The notes under the pieces were generated by a model. It was not told the origin of the DNA, made no database searches, and saw nothing but the letters and a program-made list of their open reading frames with translations. The translations under genes and the position numbers were made by a program. A stretch of 49,851 nucleotides of DNA from Bacteroidota bacterium (GTDB lineage: Bacteria > Bacteroidota > Bacteroidia > Cytophagales > Cyclobacteriaceae), in the NCBI GenBank assembly GCA_018267195.1, contig JAFDYY010000022.1, forward strand, positions 1 through 49,851. The letters are read 5' to 3'. Position 1 is the stretch's first letter; each line of letters opens with the position of its first letter. Positions 1 to 8,692 of the stretch are shown piece by piece.

Positions 1-94
1 ATGATTGACGAATGAAAATCAACAACCCATGAAGATAAAATACCCCATGGTGATTCTCATTGTCAAGGTTGAACCTTATCCATACAAACTGACC

Positions 95-391
95 ATGACT
101 ACCGCTGAATTAAAAGCCTCTCTTAAGGTAAGCCGTCCTCCGGAAAACATAAGTCCGCTTTTGAAAGCCCTCTGGTATGATGCAAAAGGTGAATGGACAC
201 ATGCCCACACTTTAGCGCAGGAGGTGAATACTAAAGACGGCTCATGGGTGCATGCTTACCTGCACCGGAAAGAAGGCGACAAAGCCAATGCACAATACTG
301 GTATAGCCGGGCCGGTAAAAATTTTCCAAGAATAAGTTTAGCGGATGAGTGGGATGAAATTGTTTGCGAATTGATTTCCACAAATCAATAG
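95..391 (+). CDS. Small conserved hypothetical protein
   Basis: This is a 98-residue soluble protein of unknown function. The reading frame is open from a TTG at base 5, but the first 30 codons read like non-coding sequence, and the ATG at 95 (MTTAELKASL) gives a more natural start. The protein has no signal peptide or membrane segment. Its middle (ISPLLKALWYDAKGEW, then HAYLHRKEGD and AQYWYSRAGK) has the helical, aromatic-rich look of one TPR-like helix pair. I recognise it only as the kind of short orphan protein common in Bacteroidota. Its stop overlaps the 3' end of the convergent E1 dehydrogenase gene by 7 bases. Confidence 0.6.
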   Translation: MTTAELKASLKVSRPPENISPLLKALWYDAKGEWTHAHTLAQEVNTKDGSWVHAYLHRKEGDKANAQYWYSRAGKNFPRISLADEWDEIVCELISTNQ

Positions 392-2370
392 CGGAGCAAT
401 TCTTCGATTTTAATTTTCAATCTCCCTTTCGGTAAAAAATTATTTTCTAAGGTGGATGCAAATGGAATGGGCGTATCCAGACTGGCCACGCGCATCACGG
501 GCGCATCCAGGTACTGAAAACAATTTTCGTTTATCCAAGCAGCAATCTCTGCCCCTATTCCACCGGTGAGGGTATCTTCATGTAAAATTAAAACGCGGTT
601 TGTTTTCTTCACCGTCTGCTCTACGGCATCCTTATCCCACGGAAGAAGCGTGCGCAAGTCCAGCAAATCGGCCTTTACTTCAGGCATCGAAGCTAAAATT
701 TCTTTTGCCCAATGTACCCCCATACCATAAGTAATAATCGAAAAATCATCTCCTTCGCTAATCCATTTTGCTTTACCGATTTCTACTGTGTAGTAATCGT
801 CAAAGATTTTTTCTTTTATCGAGCGGTATAAAAGTTTGTGTTCAAAATACAAATACGGGTTGGGGTCTTCCAGCGCTGCGCACAGCAGGCCTTTCGCATC
901 GTACGGATTAGAGGGGTACACTATCTTCAGCCCGGGCGTATGAAAAAACCAGGCTTCATTGCTTTGCGAGTGGAACGGCCCGGCAGCTGTGCCGGCTCCT
1001 GTAGGCATGCGCACCACCACATCGGCTGGCTGGTCCCAGCGCCAATGTGTCTTTGCCAGGTTATTCACAATTTGATTAAACCCTTCCGTTACAAAATCGG
1101 CAAACTGCATTTCTACCATGGCCTTCATTCCTTTAATGGAGAGGCCGAGCGATGCGCCAACAATTGCGGCTTCGCAAAGCGGGGTATTCCGCACACGCTC
1201 TTTACCAAATTGTTTTACAAACCCCTCAGTAATCTTAAACACACCTCCATAGTCGGCAATGTCTTGCCCCATCAATACGAGATGAGGATGTTTTTCCATG
1301 CTTTGGCGAAGCCCATCACTAATGGCATCAATAAATCGTTTTTCTGATACCTTTCCTTCAGAGGCAGGAGGAGTAACTACAATTTGAGGAAAGGGCGCAT
1401 ACACATCATTTAATTCATTTTCGGTATTTGCCGGTGGTAGGTTTTCTTCAAAGGCAATGGCCAATCCTTCTTCAATTTCTTTTTTTATTTTTTTGCGGAG
1501 CTTCTCAACTTCTTTCTGATCAATCACTTTTTCTTTCAAAAGATACTGCTCGTAGTTTTGGAGCGGATCTTTTTTTGCCCACGTTTCCATCAGTTCTTTA
1601 GGAACATACTTTGTGCCGCTCGCTTCTTCGTGCCCGCGCATGCGGAAGGTGAGGCACTCCAGCAAAATAGGACGAGGCTTTTGGCGAATGGCTTCGGCTA
1701 AATTCTTTACCGCATCGTAAACCTCCAGCACATTGTTGCCATCTACCTGCACTCCTTCTATTCCGTAGCCAATGGCTTTGTCAATAAACTGTTTGCAACG
1801 AAATTGTTCGCGGCTGGGGGTGGAGAGTCCGTAGCCATTGTTTTCAACAACAAAAATTACGGGCAGGTCCCACACGGCTGCCACATTTATCCCTTCATGA
1901 AAATCGCCTTCGCTGGTGCCTCCATCGCCATTAAAAACTACGGTAACCTTCCCTTCCTTTTTTAATTTAGATGCCAGCGCAATGCCATCCGCCACTCCGT
2001 TTTGTGGCCCTAAGTGCGAGATCATACCCACGATATGGTGTTCGTTCGTTCCGAAGTGAAAGGAGCGGTCGCGGCCTTTGGTGTAGCCGCTCATCGTGCC
2101 TTGCCATTGTGCAAACAATCGGGCAAACGGCATCTGCCGACCGGTAAAGACACCTAAATTGCGATGCATGGGCAAAATGTATTCGTCTTTCTCCAGCGCT
2201 GCGGTAATGCCCACCGCAATAGCTTCCTGCCCAATGCCGCTAAACCATTTACTGATTTTATTCTGGCGGAGCAGGATTAACATTTTCTCTTCTATCAACC
2301 GCGGACGAAGAAGCGATTCGTAAAGTTGTTTGAGTATTTCGTCAGAATATTTTTTGCGGGAGAACTTCAT
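385..2370 (-). CDS. 2-oxoacid dehydrogenase E1, alpha-beta fusion
   Basis: This is the thiamine-diphosphate-dependent E1 component of a branched-chain or related 2-oxoacid dehydrogenase complex, which decarboxylates the oxoacid and passes the acyl group to lipoyl-E2. Residues 1 to about 320 are the alpha subunit: the ThDP motif runs from GDG at 148-150 to NN at 177-178. Residues about 335 to 661 are the beta (transketolase-like pyrimidine-binding plus C-terminal) subunit, with the typical GQDIADYGG and TPLCEAAIVG stretches. In many bacteria these are two genes; here they are one 661-residue chain, an arrangement known in Bacteroidota. No E2 or E3 gene lies nearby, so the partner must be encoded elsewhere. 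Substrate (branched-chain versus pyruvate) cannot be decided from sequence alone. Confidence 0.92.
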   Translation of the reverse strand: MKFSRKKYSDEILKQLYESLLRPRLIEEKMLILLRQNKISKWFSGIGQEAIAVGITAALEKDEYILPMHRNLGVFTGRQMPFARLFAQWQGTMSGYTKGRDRSFHFGTNEHHIVGMISHLGPQNGVADGIALASKLKKEGKVTVVFNGDGGTSEGDFHEGINVAAVWDLPVIFVVENNGYGLSTPSREQFRCKQFIDKAIGYGIEGVQVDGNNVLEVYDAVKNLAEAIRQKPRPILLECLTFRMRGHEEASGTKYVPKELMETWAKKDPLQNYEQYLLKEKVIDQKEVEKLRKKIKKEIEEGLAIAFEENLPPANTENELNDVYAPFPQIVVTPPASEGKVSEKRFIDAISDGLRQSMEKHPHLVLMGQDIADYGGVFKITEGFVKQFGKERVRNTPLCEAAIVGASLGLSIKGMKAMVEMQFADFVTEGFNQIVNNLAKTHWRWDQPADVVVRMPTGAGTAAGPFHSQSNEAWFFHTPGLKIVYPSNPYDAKGLLCAALEDPNPYLYFEHKLLYRSIKEKIFDDYYTVEIGKAKWISEGDDFSIITYGMGVHWAKEILASMPEVKADLLDLRTLLPWDKDAVEQTVKKTNRVLILHEDTLTGGIGAEIAAWINENCFQYLDAPVMRVASLDTPIPFASTLENNFLPKGRLKIKIEELLRY

Positions 2371-2499
2371 GGTAAGAAAAATAAAACGGTAAGTTAGAAA
2401 ACTGTTTACAATTCATCGAATGTAAATAAAGTTCTTTGGCGCACGCTGATCCTCGCACGAAATACCTCCGGCTGCCCGAAGTGCAAAAATGAAATTTTG

Positions 2500-3510
2500 C
2501 TAAGCCGGTGTGTTGGCCTTCACTAACTCTGCATCGGGCTTGCTTTCATCGGTAAGTTTTACCTTGCCTCGTTCTGCGCGTGTAATGCGCGAGTAAAGCG
2601 AAATATCTTTATCCAATAAAAAACGGAAAAATAATTTTGTCCACGACTGATGCGATTGCAATGTGTCGTAAAAAACAGGAGCGCCCTTTTTCAGTTGAGG
2701 AAGTCTATTCCAGGGAATGGAAGGAAAATCATGATGTTCATTGTGGTAGCCCACATTAAAGGCTACAGTATTTAGCGGTCCATAATAGCTGTATGTTTCC
2801 TGTGTTTCACTGAGCGTGAGGTAGTGTTCCTGAATCCACCTTGCGCCCAGCGGGTGCAGGCCTACCGAAAAAAAGAAACTGATCAGCATGAAGAAAAAAG
2901 CTTTAGGTCCCCAAAGTATCCAGAGGGCAACATCAAAAGCTATTTGTATTATTATATTGGTTACGATCCACCCGTCAACCGGGCGAATTTCTTTTAAGCG
3001 AAACGTGCGGATCACTTGAAAAACAGGAAAGAATAAAAGCCAGATGGCTTTTCCTAAAAATGAATTTTTAAACAATTTCGCTTCCCAGTAGTCGGGCAGG
3101 TCGGCATCCAACTCATGTACTCCCTGAAACGAATGATGTTTGATGTGATACCGGGCAAACGACATGGCCGAAGGCATGATGTGCGGCAAGTTGGCCAGAA
3201 TGGAGGCCAGATTGTTTAAGCTTTTATTTTTAAACAACAAGTGATGCGAACACTCGTGGATCATAACAAACAACGAATGATTGAAAAACGCCCCCACGCA
3301 ATATGCTACCAGAAAAACTACCCACCAGGGGCTATCTTTTACTCCATACGATAACGCCACCATCCCCCCCACTAAACCCAAAATAGCAAAAATAGTGAGT
3401 GGGTTTTTGCCCATCAGTTTTTTTACATCGGGATGTTGTTTAAGGATTTGAAGTGTGCGCACCCGATGTGGTTCGGGTTGTTCCGAAAATCGAAAAGTAG
3501 TCTCTCTCAT
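2500..3510 (-). CDS. Sphingolipid delta-4 desaturase (DEGS-like)
   Basis: This is an integral-membrane di-iron fatty-acyl desaturase of 336 residues. The three histidine boxes are HECSHH (85-90), HIKHH (122-126) and NEHHDFP (257-263). The resemblance to eukaryotic dihydroceramide desaturase DEGS1 runs the full length: an N-terminal PHRVRTLQILKQHP segment like the lipid-desaturase N-terminal domain, NLPHIMPSAMSF before box 2, LHPLGARWIQEHY, then ETYSYYGPLN and FNVGYHNEHHDFP, and an ISLYSRITR tail. Known family members put the 4,5-trans double bond into the sphingoid base of dihydroceramide. I infer the substrate here to be a dihydroceramide or a ceramide-like sulfonolipid. It is followed on the same strand by the E1 gene (129-base gap) and is divergent from the M16 peptidase gene. 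Substrate and position of action are inferred; family membership is strong. Confidence 0.85.
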   Translation of the reverse strand: MRETTFRFSEQPEPHRVRTLQILKQHPDVKKLMGKNPLTIFAILGLVGGMVALSYGVKDSPWWVVFLVAYCVGAFFNHSLFVMIHECSHHLLFKNKSLNNLASILANLPHIMPSAMSFARYHIKHHSFQGVHELDADLPDYWEAKLFKNSFLGKAIWLLFFPVFQVIRTFRLKEIRPVDGWIVTNIIIQIAFDVALWILWGPKAFFFMLISFFFSVGLHPLGARWIQEHYLTLSETQETYSYYGPLNTVAFNVGYHNEHHDFPSIPWNRLPQLKKGAPVFYDTLQSHQSWTKLFFRFLLDKDISLYSRITRAERGKVKLTDESKPDAELVKANTPA

Positions 3511-3580
3511 AGTCGGGTCAAGTTTGACAATAAATTATCGAAAGACAAAATTTTAGCTATATAGTTTCAAAAAACCCGAG

Positions 3581-3588
3581 TAATTTTG
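3581..3588 (+). promoter_or_regulatory. Bacteroidota -7 promoter element of M16 gene
   Basis: TAATTTTG matches the TAnnTTTG -7 consensus exactly and ends 5 bases before the ATG of the M16 peptidase gene. Transcription from it would begin at or next to the start codon. No clear TTG -33 element is seen at the right distance. Confidence 0.4.
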
Positions 3589-3593
3589 AGGAT

Positions 3594-4832
3594 ATGATTT
3601 TGTTTAATGAGTTTGTGTTGGAGAATGGCCTCCGGGTAATCGTACATGAAGATCATTCTGTGCCGGTAGCCGTTATGAACATTCTGTACGATGTAGGCTC
3701 GCGCGATGAGGATCCGGCCAAAACCGGATTTGCTCATTTGTTTGAACATCTTATGTTTGGCGGCTCCAGAAATATTCCCAGTTACGATGAGCCTCTGCAA
3801 ATGGTTGGCGGTGAAAATAACGCATTCACCAATACCGACATCACCAATTACTACCTTACTGTGCCGGCAGCCAATATTGAAACAGGCTTTTGGCTGGAGA
3901 GCGACCGTATGCTCAGCCTTTCGTTTGACCCCCACGTGCTGGAAGTGCAACGCAAAGTAGTGATTGAAGAATTTAAACAACGCTACCTTAACCAACCCTA
4001 TGGGGATGTATGGCTTAAACTACGGCCTTTAGCTTATGAAAAACATCCTTACCGGTGGGCTACCATTGGCAAAGAAATAACCCACATCGAACAGGCTACC
4101 ATGGCCGATGTAGAAAATTTTTTCTTCCGGCATTATCGCCCTAACCACGCAGTGTTGGTGGTGGCCGGAAACGTGACTACCGACCAGATAAAAAAACTGG
4201 CCGAAAAATGGTTTGCTCCCATTCCTTCCGGAGAAAAAATAATGAGAAGCCTGACAGCCGAGCCCCTTCAGACTACGAAGCGCACGCTGCGTGTAGAGGC
4301 AAAAGTGCCGGCACCGGCCTTCTACAAAACTTACCACATGCCCGGTCGTTTCCATCATGATTATTACGCAGCCGATTTGCTTAGCGATATTATGAGCCGG
4401 GGAGAATCCAGCCGATTACACCAAAAATTGGTTAAAGAAAAAGAAGTCTTCACCGCAGTTTCTTCCTTTGTAATGGGCACATTAGACCCTGGTTTGCTGG
4501 TGATAAACGGGCGAACACAAGAAGGAGTTAGCCCCGAAGAGGCCGAAAAAGAAGTAGATGAAATTCTGCAAAACATAGTTAGAGATGGAGTGACTGAACG
4601 CGAATTGCAAAAGGTAAAAAACCAATCAGTTTCCACCTTGGTTTTTGGGGAAGTGGAAATACTAAACCGAGCGATGAATTTGGCCTTTGCTTCATTGAGT
4701 GGAAATACCGATTGGGTAAACCACGAAGCTGATTTTATTGAAAAAGTTTCTCCGCAAGATATTCACCGGGTTGCCAAAGAAATTCTTACCCCCCAAAACG
4801 CCAGTGTCATGTATTACCATGCTGCCCAATGA
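3594..4832 (+). CDS. M16 family zinc peptidase
   Basis: This is a single-module (412 residues) member of the pitrilysin/processing-peptidase family M16. The inverted zinc motif HLFEHLMFGG (HxxEH) lies near residue 48-52, and the third ligand glutamate is in the VVIEEF segment about 75 residues later. The C-terminal half is the inactive-type M16C fold. It has no signal peptide, so it is either cytoplasmic or exported another way; family members degrade small peptides as dimers. The start cannot move downstream because the fold begins at FVLENGLRVIV. The gene ends in an ATGA overlap with ispF, so the two are co-transcribed and probably translationally coupled. Confidence 0.9.
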   Translation: MILFNEFVLENGLRVIVHEDHSVPVAVMNILYDVGSRDEDPAKTGFAHLFEHLMFGGSRNIPSYDEPLQMVGGENNAFTNTDITNYYLTVPAANIETGFWLESDRMLSLSFDPHVLEVQRKVVIEEFKQRYLNQPYGDVWLKLRPLAYEKHPYRWATIGKEITHIEQATMADVENFFFRHYRPNHAVLVVAGNVTTDQIKKLAEKWFAPIPSGEKIMRSLTAEPLQTTKRTLRVEAKVPAPAFYKTYHMPGRFHHDYYAADLLSDIMSRGESSRLHQKLVKEKEVFTAVSSFVMGTLDPGLLVINGRTQEGVSPEEAEKEVDEILQNIVRDGVTERELQKVKNQSVSTLVFGEVEILNRAMNLAFASLSGNTDWVNHEADFIEKVSPQDIHRVAKEILTPQNASVMYYHAAQ

Positions 4833-5308
4833 AACTCCGCGTAGGTCTTGGTTTTGATGTACACCCGCTGCAGGCCGGCCATGCTTTGTGGCTGGGTGGA
4901 ATAAAATTGCCATCCGAAAAAGGGGCCGTGGGCCACAGCGATGCCGATGTGCTGATTCATGCCCTCTGCGATGCCCTGCTGGGCGCAGCCAACTTACGCG
5001 ATATTGGTTTCCATTTTTCAAATAAAGATCCGCAGTGGAAAGGGAAGGACAGTAAACATTTTTTGAAAGAAGTCATGCGAATGCTCTCCGAAAAAGGCTG
5101 GCAGGTAGAAAATGTGGATTGTACCTTAACTTTAGAAAATCCAAAGATCAATCCGCACATTCCCGAAATGAAAAAAGTGTTGGCCCCATTAATGAACATC
5201 AGCGAAGAAGACATCTCTATTAAAGCCACCACCAACGAAAAACTTGGTTATGTGGGTCGCGAAGAAGGTGTAAACGCTCTGGCGGTGGCGTTGATTTTAA
5301 AAAAATAA
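4829..5308 (+). CDS. ispF: 2-C-methyl-D-erythritol 2,4-cyclodiphosphate synthase
   Basis: IspF makes the cyclic diphosphate intermediate (MEcPP) of the non-mevalonate isoprenoid pathway in the cytoplasm. The 159-residue length is normal for the family. Seen motifs are the metal-binding GFDVHP near the N-terminus (Asp10, His12), the GHSDADVLIHALCDALLGA block, DIGFHF, and the ATTNEKLGYVGREEG C-terminal signature with the substrate-binding Thr/Glu residues. Its ATG overlaps the stop codon of the M16 gene, and the next gene (mnmD) starts two bases after its stop, so it sits inside a tight operon. Other MEP-pathway genes are not in this window. Confidence 0.97.
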   Translation: MKLRVGLGFDVHPLQAGHALWLGGIKLPSEKGAVGHSDADVLIHALCDALLGAANLRDIGFHFSNKDPQWKGKDSKHFLKEVMRMLSEKGWQVENVDCTLTLENPKINPHIPEMKKVLAPLMNISEEDISIKATTNEKLGYVGREEGVNALAVALILKK

Positions 5309-5310
5309 AC

Positions 5311-5991
5311 TTGATAAAAATTATAGAAACGAAAGATGGTTCGCATTCTTTGTTGAATGAAACACTGAATGAAACGTATCATTCTACTCATGGTGCCATT
5401 CAGGAATCGCTTCACATTTTTATCCAAAACGGCATTGCCTTCTTCGTCAATAAAAATAATGGTGAGGACGTAACTATTTTCGAAGTGGGGTTTGGCACGG
5501 GGTTGAATGCGCTGCTCGCGCTGAAGTTTGCAACGGAGAATAAAATTAAAATCAACTATCATTCGATCGAAACCTTCCCGATTGATGCCACGGTTGTTTG
5601 TCAACTCAATTATCCTGATTTGATTTCTTTTCCTGACTCAAAAGACTGGTTTCAAAAAATCCATTCAGGTGCTTGGGGAGAATCGGCAGCCATCAATGCG
5701 TTTTTTTCAATAAAAAAAACGAAGCAATCAATACACGAAATAAAATTACCTGTTGAAACTTTTGAAATCATTTTCTTCGATGCCTTTGCCCCTGCCAAGC
5801 AGCCCGACATGTGGGAGTTTCCGGTTTTAGAAAAAGTGACGCAGGCATTAAAACCCTCCGGAGTATTGGTTACCTACTGCGCCAAAGGCCAGCTCAAGCG
5901 CGATTTAAAATCATTAGGACTGGAAGTAGAAACTTTGCCGGGCCCGCCCGGCAAAAGAGAAATGGTGCGGGGGTTGAAACACTCTAAATAA
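5311..5991 (+). CDS. mnmD: tRNA mnm5s2U methyltransferase, MnmD-type
   Basis: This is a SAM-dependent methyltransferase matching the N-terminal half of MnmC (DUF752), which methylates 5-aminomethyl-2-thiouridine at the wobble position of tRNA. Motif I is IFEVGFGTGLNALLAL and the family signature is FDAFAPAKQPDMWE. The usual C-terminal FAD-dependent oxidase domain of enterobacterial MnmC is absent, which is the stand-alone MnmD form (226 residues). I keep the TTG at 5311 as start, because family members begin with a similar TKDGS segment only a few residues in and no ATG is available. It directly follows ispF. Confidence 0.85.
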   Translation: MIKIIETKDGSHSLLNETLNETYHSTHGAIQESLHIFIQNGIAFFVNKNNGEDVTIFEVGFGTGLNALLALKFATENKIKINYHSIETFPIDATVVCQLNYPDLISFPDSKDWFQKIHSGAWGESAAINAFFSIKKTKQSIHEIKLPVETFEIIFFDAFAPAKQPDMWEFPVLEKVTQALKPSGVLVTYCAKGQLKRDLKSLGLEVETLPGPPGKREMVRGLKHSK

Positions 5992-6042
5992 GTTTTGCAA
6001 CCATCGAAGTCGTTCTGCGTATACAGACAAAAACAACGCAGC

Positions 6043-6441
6043 ATGAAAAAATATTTTACACCTGTCGTATTTTTGTTTTGTATTGCCTACTTTGTGTTGT
6101 CAGGTTGTACGAATAATACTTTTCAGCAGCCTGTGTCACTACGCCAAATCAAGTTTGAATTTTTCACCGATCAGGATTTTTCGAATGAAACCGGTAACAT
6201 TATTATTGAACCCTCCATTTCGGCTGGCAATGTTATTCTCTGGGATTCGGTCTTTGCACCAATGGCTATCAAAGACATTCCGAAAATTGATCGCATGATT
6301 TCTTTTGAAAAAATAATGCGTAACAATGCCAACCTGAAAGTGGGGTTTAAATACGCGATCGAGAATGTGGGCATGTCGTGGCATTATGAGCAGATGCTAT
6401 CTACCGAAAAAACGAAGACTGTGAGCTTTAATTTTAAGTAG
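6043..6441 (+). CDS. Small lipoprotein of unknown function
   Basis: This 132-residue protein has a lipoprotein signal peptide: MKKYFTP followed by a hydrophobic stretch ending FVLSGC, with the lipidated cysteine about residue 23. The frame is open further upstream from a TTG, but the ATG at 6043 places the basic residues of the signal peptide correctly. The mature part is short and beta-rich, with no motif I recognise. It lies between mnmD and aguB on the same strand. It is most likely anchored in the inner leaflet of the outer membrane. Confidence 0.7.
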   Translation: MKKYFTPVVFLFCIAYFVLSGCTNNTFQQPVSLRQIKFEFFTDQDFSNETGNIIIEPSISAGNVILWDSVFAPMAIKDIPKIDRMISFEKIMRNNANLKVGFKYAIENVGMSWHYEQMLSTEKTKTVSFNFK

Positions 6442-6495
6442 GTATGGTTTTATATAACAGAAAGAAAACCATTTTCCTTTTCTGATTTACGATTG

Positions 6496-6503
6496 TAGTT
6501 TTG
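6496..6503 (+). promoter_or_regulatory. Bacteroidota -7 promoter element before aguB
   Basis: TAGTTTTG fits the TAnnTTTG consensus and lies 16 bases before the GTG start of aguB. No convincing TTG is seen at the -33 position, so this is a single-element call. Confidence 0.4.
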
Positions 6504-6519
6504 CAACAAATAGATCAAC

Positions 6520-7395
6520 GTGGCTAAACAAGTAAAAATTGGGACGGTGCAAATGAGCTGCACGGCCAGCAAAGAAGAAAATCTGGCTAAAGCAATTGCT
6601 AATATCCGCGAAGCTGCAAAGCAAGGCGCACAGATTGTTTGCCTGCAAGAGTTGTTCACTTCACTTTATTTCTGTGATGTAGAAGATTATGAACATTTCA
6701 AGTTGGCCGAATCCATTCCCGGTCCTTCTTCCGATACTTTGTCTGTTTTAGCAAAAGAATTGGGTGTTGTTATTATTGCTTCCTTATTTGAAAAACGTGC
6801 ACAAGGCATTTATCACAACACTACGGCTGTGCTCGATGCCGATGGAACGTACCTCGGCAAATACCGTAAAATGCACATCCCCGATGACCCGGCTTATTAC
6901 GAAAAATTTTATTTCACTCCGGGCGACCTCGGCTACAAAACCTTCAAAACGAAGTTTGCCACGATTGGCATTTTGATCTGTTGGGATCAATGGTACCCCG
7001 AAGCGGCCCGCATCACTTCCTTAATGGGCGCGGAGGTTTTATTTTACCCGACTGCCATCGGCTGGGCCACTTCGCAAGATGAAGCCACTAACTCCGAACA
7101 ATACAATGCCTGGCAAACCATTCAGCGCAGCCATGCCGTAGCCAACGGAGTGCACGTAGTGAGCGTAAATCGTGTGGGCTTTGAACAAAACGGAGCAATG
7201 AAATTTTGGGGCGGCTCTTTTGTGGCCAATCCGCTGGGAAGATTATTGTATTTAGGTTCTCACGACAAAGAAGAAATTGCCGTAACCGAAATTGATCTGA
7301 ACAGGACGGATAGCGTGCGCGTACATTGGCCCTTTATGCGCGACAGGAGAATAGATTCATATCAGCCGATTACGAAAAGATTCATTGATGAATGA
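6520..7395 (+). CDS. aguB: N-carbamoylputrescine amidase
   Basis: This nitrilase-superfamily hydrolase (291 residues) matches AguB, which converts N-carbamoylputrescine to putrescine, CO2 and ammonia in the agmatine route to polyamines. The catalytic triad is visible: Glu in CLQELFTSLYF, Lys in KYRKMHIPDDP, and Cys in GILICWDQWYPE. FTPGDLGYKTF and FYPTAIGW are also typical for the AguB branch rather than for beta-ureidopropionase. Translation starts at GTG (6520), since no ATG precedes the conserved KIGTVQMSC. Its usual partner, agmatine deiminase, is not in this window. The gene is convergent with a HAD hydrolase gene 10 bases downstream. Confidence 0.92.
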   Translation: MAKQVKIGTVQMSCTASKEENLAKAIANIREAAKQGAQIVCLQELFTSLYFCDVEDYEHFKLAESIPGPSSDTLSVLAKELGVVIIASLFEKRAQGIYHNTTAVLDADGTYLGKYRKMHIPDDPAYYEKFYFTPGDLGYKTFKTKFATIGILICWDQWYPEAARITSLMGAEVLFYPTAIGWATSQDEATNSEQYNAWQTIQRSHAVANGVHVVSVNRVGFEQNGAMKFWGGSFVANPLGRLLYLGSHDKEEIAVTEIDLNRTDSVRVHWPFMRDRRIDSYQPITKRFIDE

Positions 7396-7405
7396 TTTTT
7401 TTAAC

Positions 7406-8059
7406 TCAAGTCATTCGGTGGATCAACTCGGTTGGAGACCATTCGGTAAAGTCATTTATTACAATCCCTGTTCCTAACTCTTGCGGGGTATGCGTAGTGG
7501 CAACCCCAACTACGGGGCAACCCGCAGCTTTAGCTGATGCCACGCCCGAAAGAGAATCTTCAAACACAATACATTGCGTGGGGGAAAGATTTAAGTGCTG
7601 GGCACATTTGATATAGATTTCGGGATTCGGCTTGCCGAGCGTTACATGCGATTCATCGAGGATAACGGAAAAGAATTTTTCAATACCGATGTGTTTCAAT
7701 ACAAAATCTACATTGCTACGCGGAGCTGATGTACCAATGGCCATTTTAATGCCCTGGCTATGGGCTTCTTCCAAAAAGGCTGTCAACCCATTTACTTCGC
7801 CAATAATCTTTTCATAGATCGCCCGAAACATGGCTTCTTTCTCTTCGCCAAAAGCGGCCAATTCGGCTGCGGTCATTGGCCGTTGAAATAAATTGGCAAT
7901 CCAGTCTTTGTTGGTACGGCCATATATTTTTTTTATCAGTTCTTCTTCGGTCAGCGTGTATCCGTATTTTTCGGCAAACTGACGAAGGGCTATCTTATGG
8001 TATGGATTTGTATCTACCATTACGCCATCCATATCAAACACAAAGGCAAATGAATTCAT
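7406..8059 (-). CDS. HAD hydrolase, beta-phosphoglucomutase-like
   Basis: This 217-residue HAD-superfamily enzyme has motif I VFDMDGVMVD (nucleophile Asp plus general acid Asp), motif II IGTSAP, the motif III lysine in LGKPNPEIY and motif IV VFEDSLSG. The helical cap between motifs I and II, with YGRTNKDW, is the type found in beta-phosphoglucomutase and small-sugar phosphatases. I start at the ATG at 8059 rather than the GTG-like start six codons upstream. It follows a GNAT gene by 27 bases on the same strand, so the two probably form an operon. The substrate is unknown, probably a sugar phosphate. Confidence 0.85.
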   Translation of the reverse strand: MNSFAFVFDMDGVMVDTNPYHKIALRQFAEKYGYTLTEEELIKKIYGRTNKDWIANLFQRPMTAAELAAFGEEKEAMFRAIYEKIIGEVNGLTAFLEEAHSQGIKMAIGTSAPRSNVDFVLKHIGIEKFFSVILDESHVTLGKPNPEIYIKCAQHLNLSPTQCIVFEDSLSGVASAKAAGCPVVGVATTHTPQELGTGIVINDFTEWSPTELIHRMT

Positions 8060-8086
8060 AAAAAAGGAAAGCGGCAAAAATAAGAA

Positions 8087-8569
8087 TCAATTGGTTTGTT
8101 TTTTAAAATCATTCCAAGAGCCTTTTGTTTTTCGCATCAGAATTTCATCCATTCCGTCAGCTACAAAGTTTTTAAGAACCCCCACTTCCTCATACCCCAG
8201 TTTATTGTATAGTTTACGGGCCCCCGTATTGAAGCCGGAAACACATAAAAATAAATTAGGGGAAGTTTTAAAAACATATTCTTCGGCAAACCGGATCAAC
8301 TGCGTGCCTACGCCCATCTCGCGCATTTCAGGAGCGATGCAGATGCTTTGCAGGTAGCCGGCAAATGTTCCTTGCATTTGCAAAACAAAAAGACCAATTA
8401 CATCCCTGTTTTGTTGGGCTACATATACTTCGCGAAATACGCCTTGCAACGAATCGCGGCAATCCTGAAAAGTGCGGTTCAGTGTTTTCCACGGATCAGA
8501 CCGGGCCATCAACGCGGCACACTCATCCAACATTGGCGCTTCCGAGGTAAGAAAAATACGTACGTTCAT
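8087..8569 (-). CDS. GNAT family N-acetyltransferase
   Basis: This is a 160-residue single-domain GNAT enzyme. The acetyl-CoA-binding motif A is IAPEMREMGVGTQLIRFAEEY, preceded by the beta-strand GYLQSICIA, and motif B is GARKLYNKLGYEEVGVL. These are like RimI/ribosomal-type acetyltransferases, but the acceptor cannot be predicted. It is the first gene of a two-gene minus-strand unit with the HAD hydrolase. Confidence 0.85.
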   Translation of the reverse strand: MNVRIFLTSEAPMLDECAALMARSDPWKTLNRTFQDCRDSLQGVFREVYVAQQNRDVIGLFVLQMQGTFAGYLQSICIAPEMREMGVGTQLIRFAEEYVFKTSPNLFLCVSGFNTGARKLYNKLGYEEVGVLKNFVADGMDEILMRKTKGSWNDFKKQTN

Positions 8570-8633
8570 TTAATCTACATTTTAGTAATCGCCCAAAAAT
8601 ACAAACGTTTGCATAATCAATCGCTTACTTTAC

Positions 8634-8665
8634 TTGGTGCATATTCACTTCTTGTATTAGTTTCG
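8634..8665 (+). promoter_or_regulatory. Probable promoter of GT35 gene
   Basis: A TTG at 8634-8636 is followed after 21 bases by TAGTTTCG at 8658-8665, one mismatch from TAnnTTTG. The implied transcript start is about 20 bases before the ATG at 8693. Confidence 0.4.
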
Positions 8666-8692
8666 CACGTTTAATTTTAACCTGTTTTGTCA

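Noticed and set aside
838..1347. 169-codon open frame on the plus strand
   Set aside because: It lies wholly inside the E1 dehydrogenase gene on the other strand and its translation has no motif; it is an antisense shadow.
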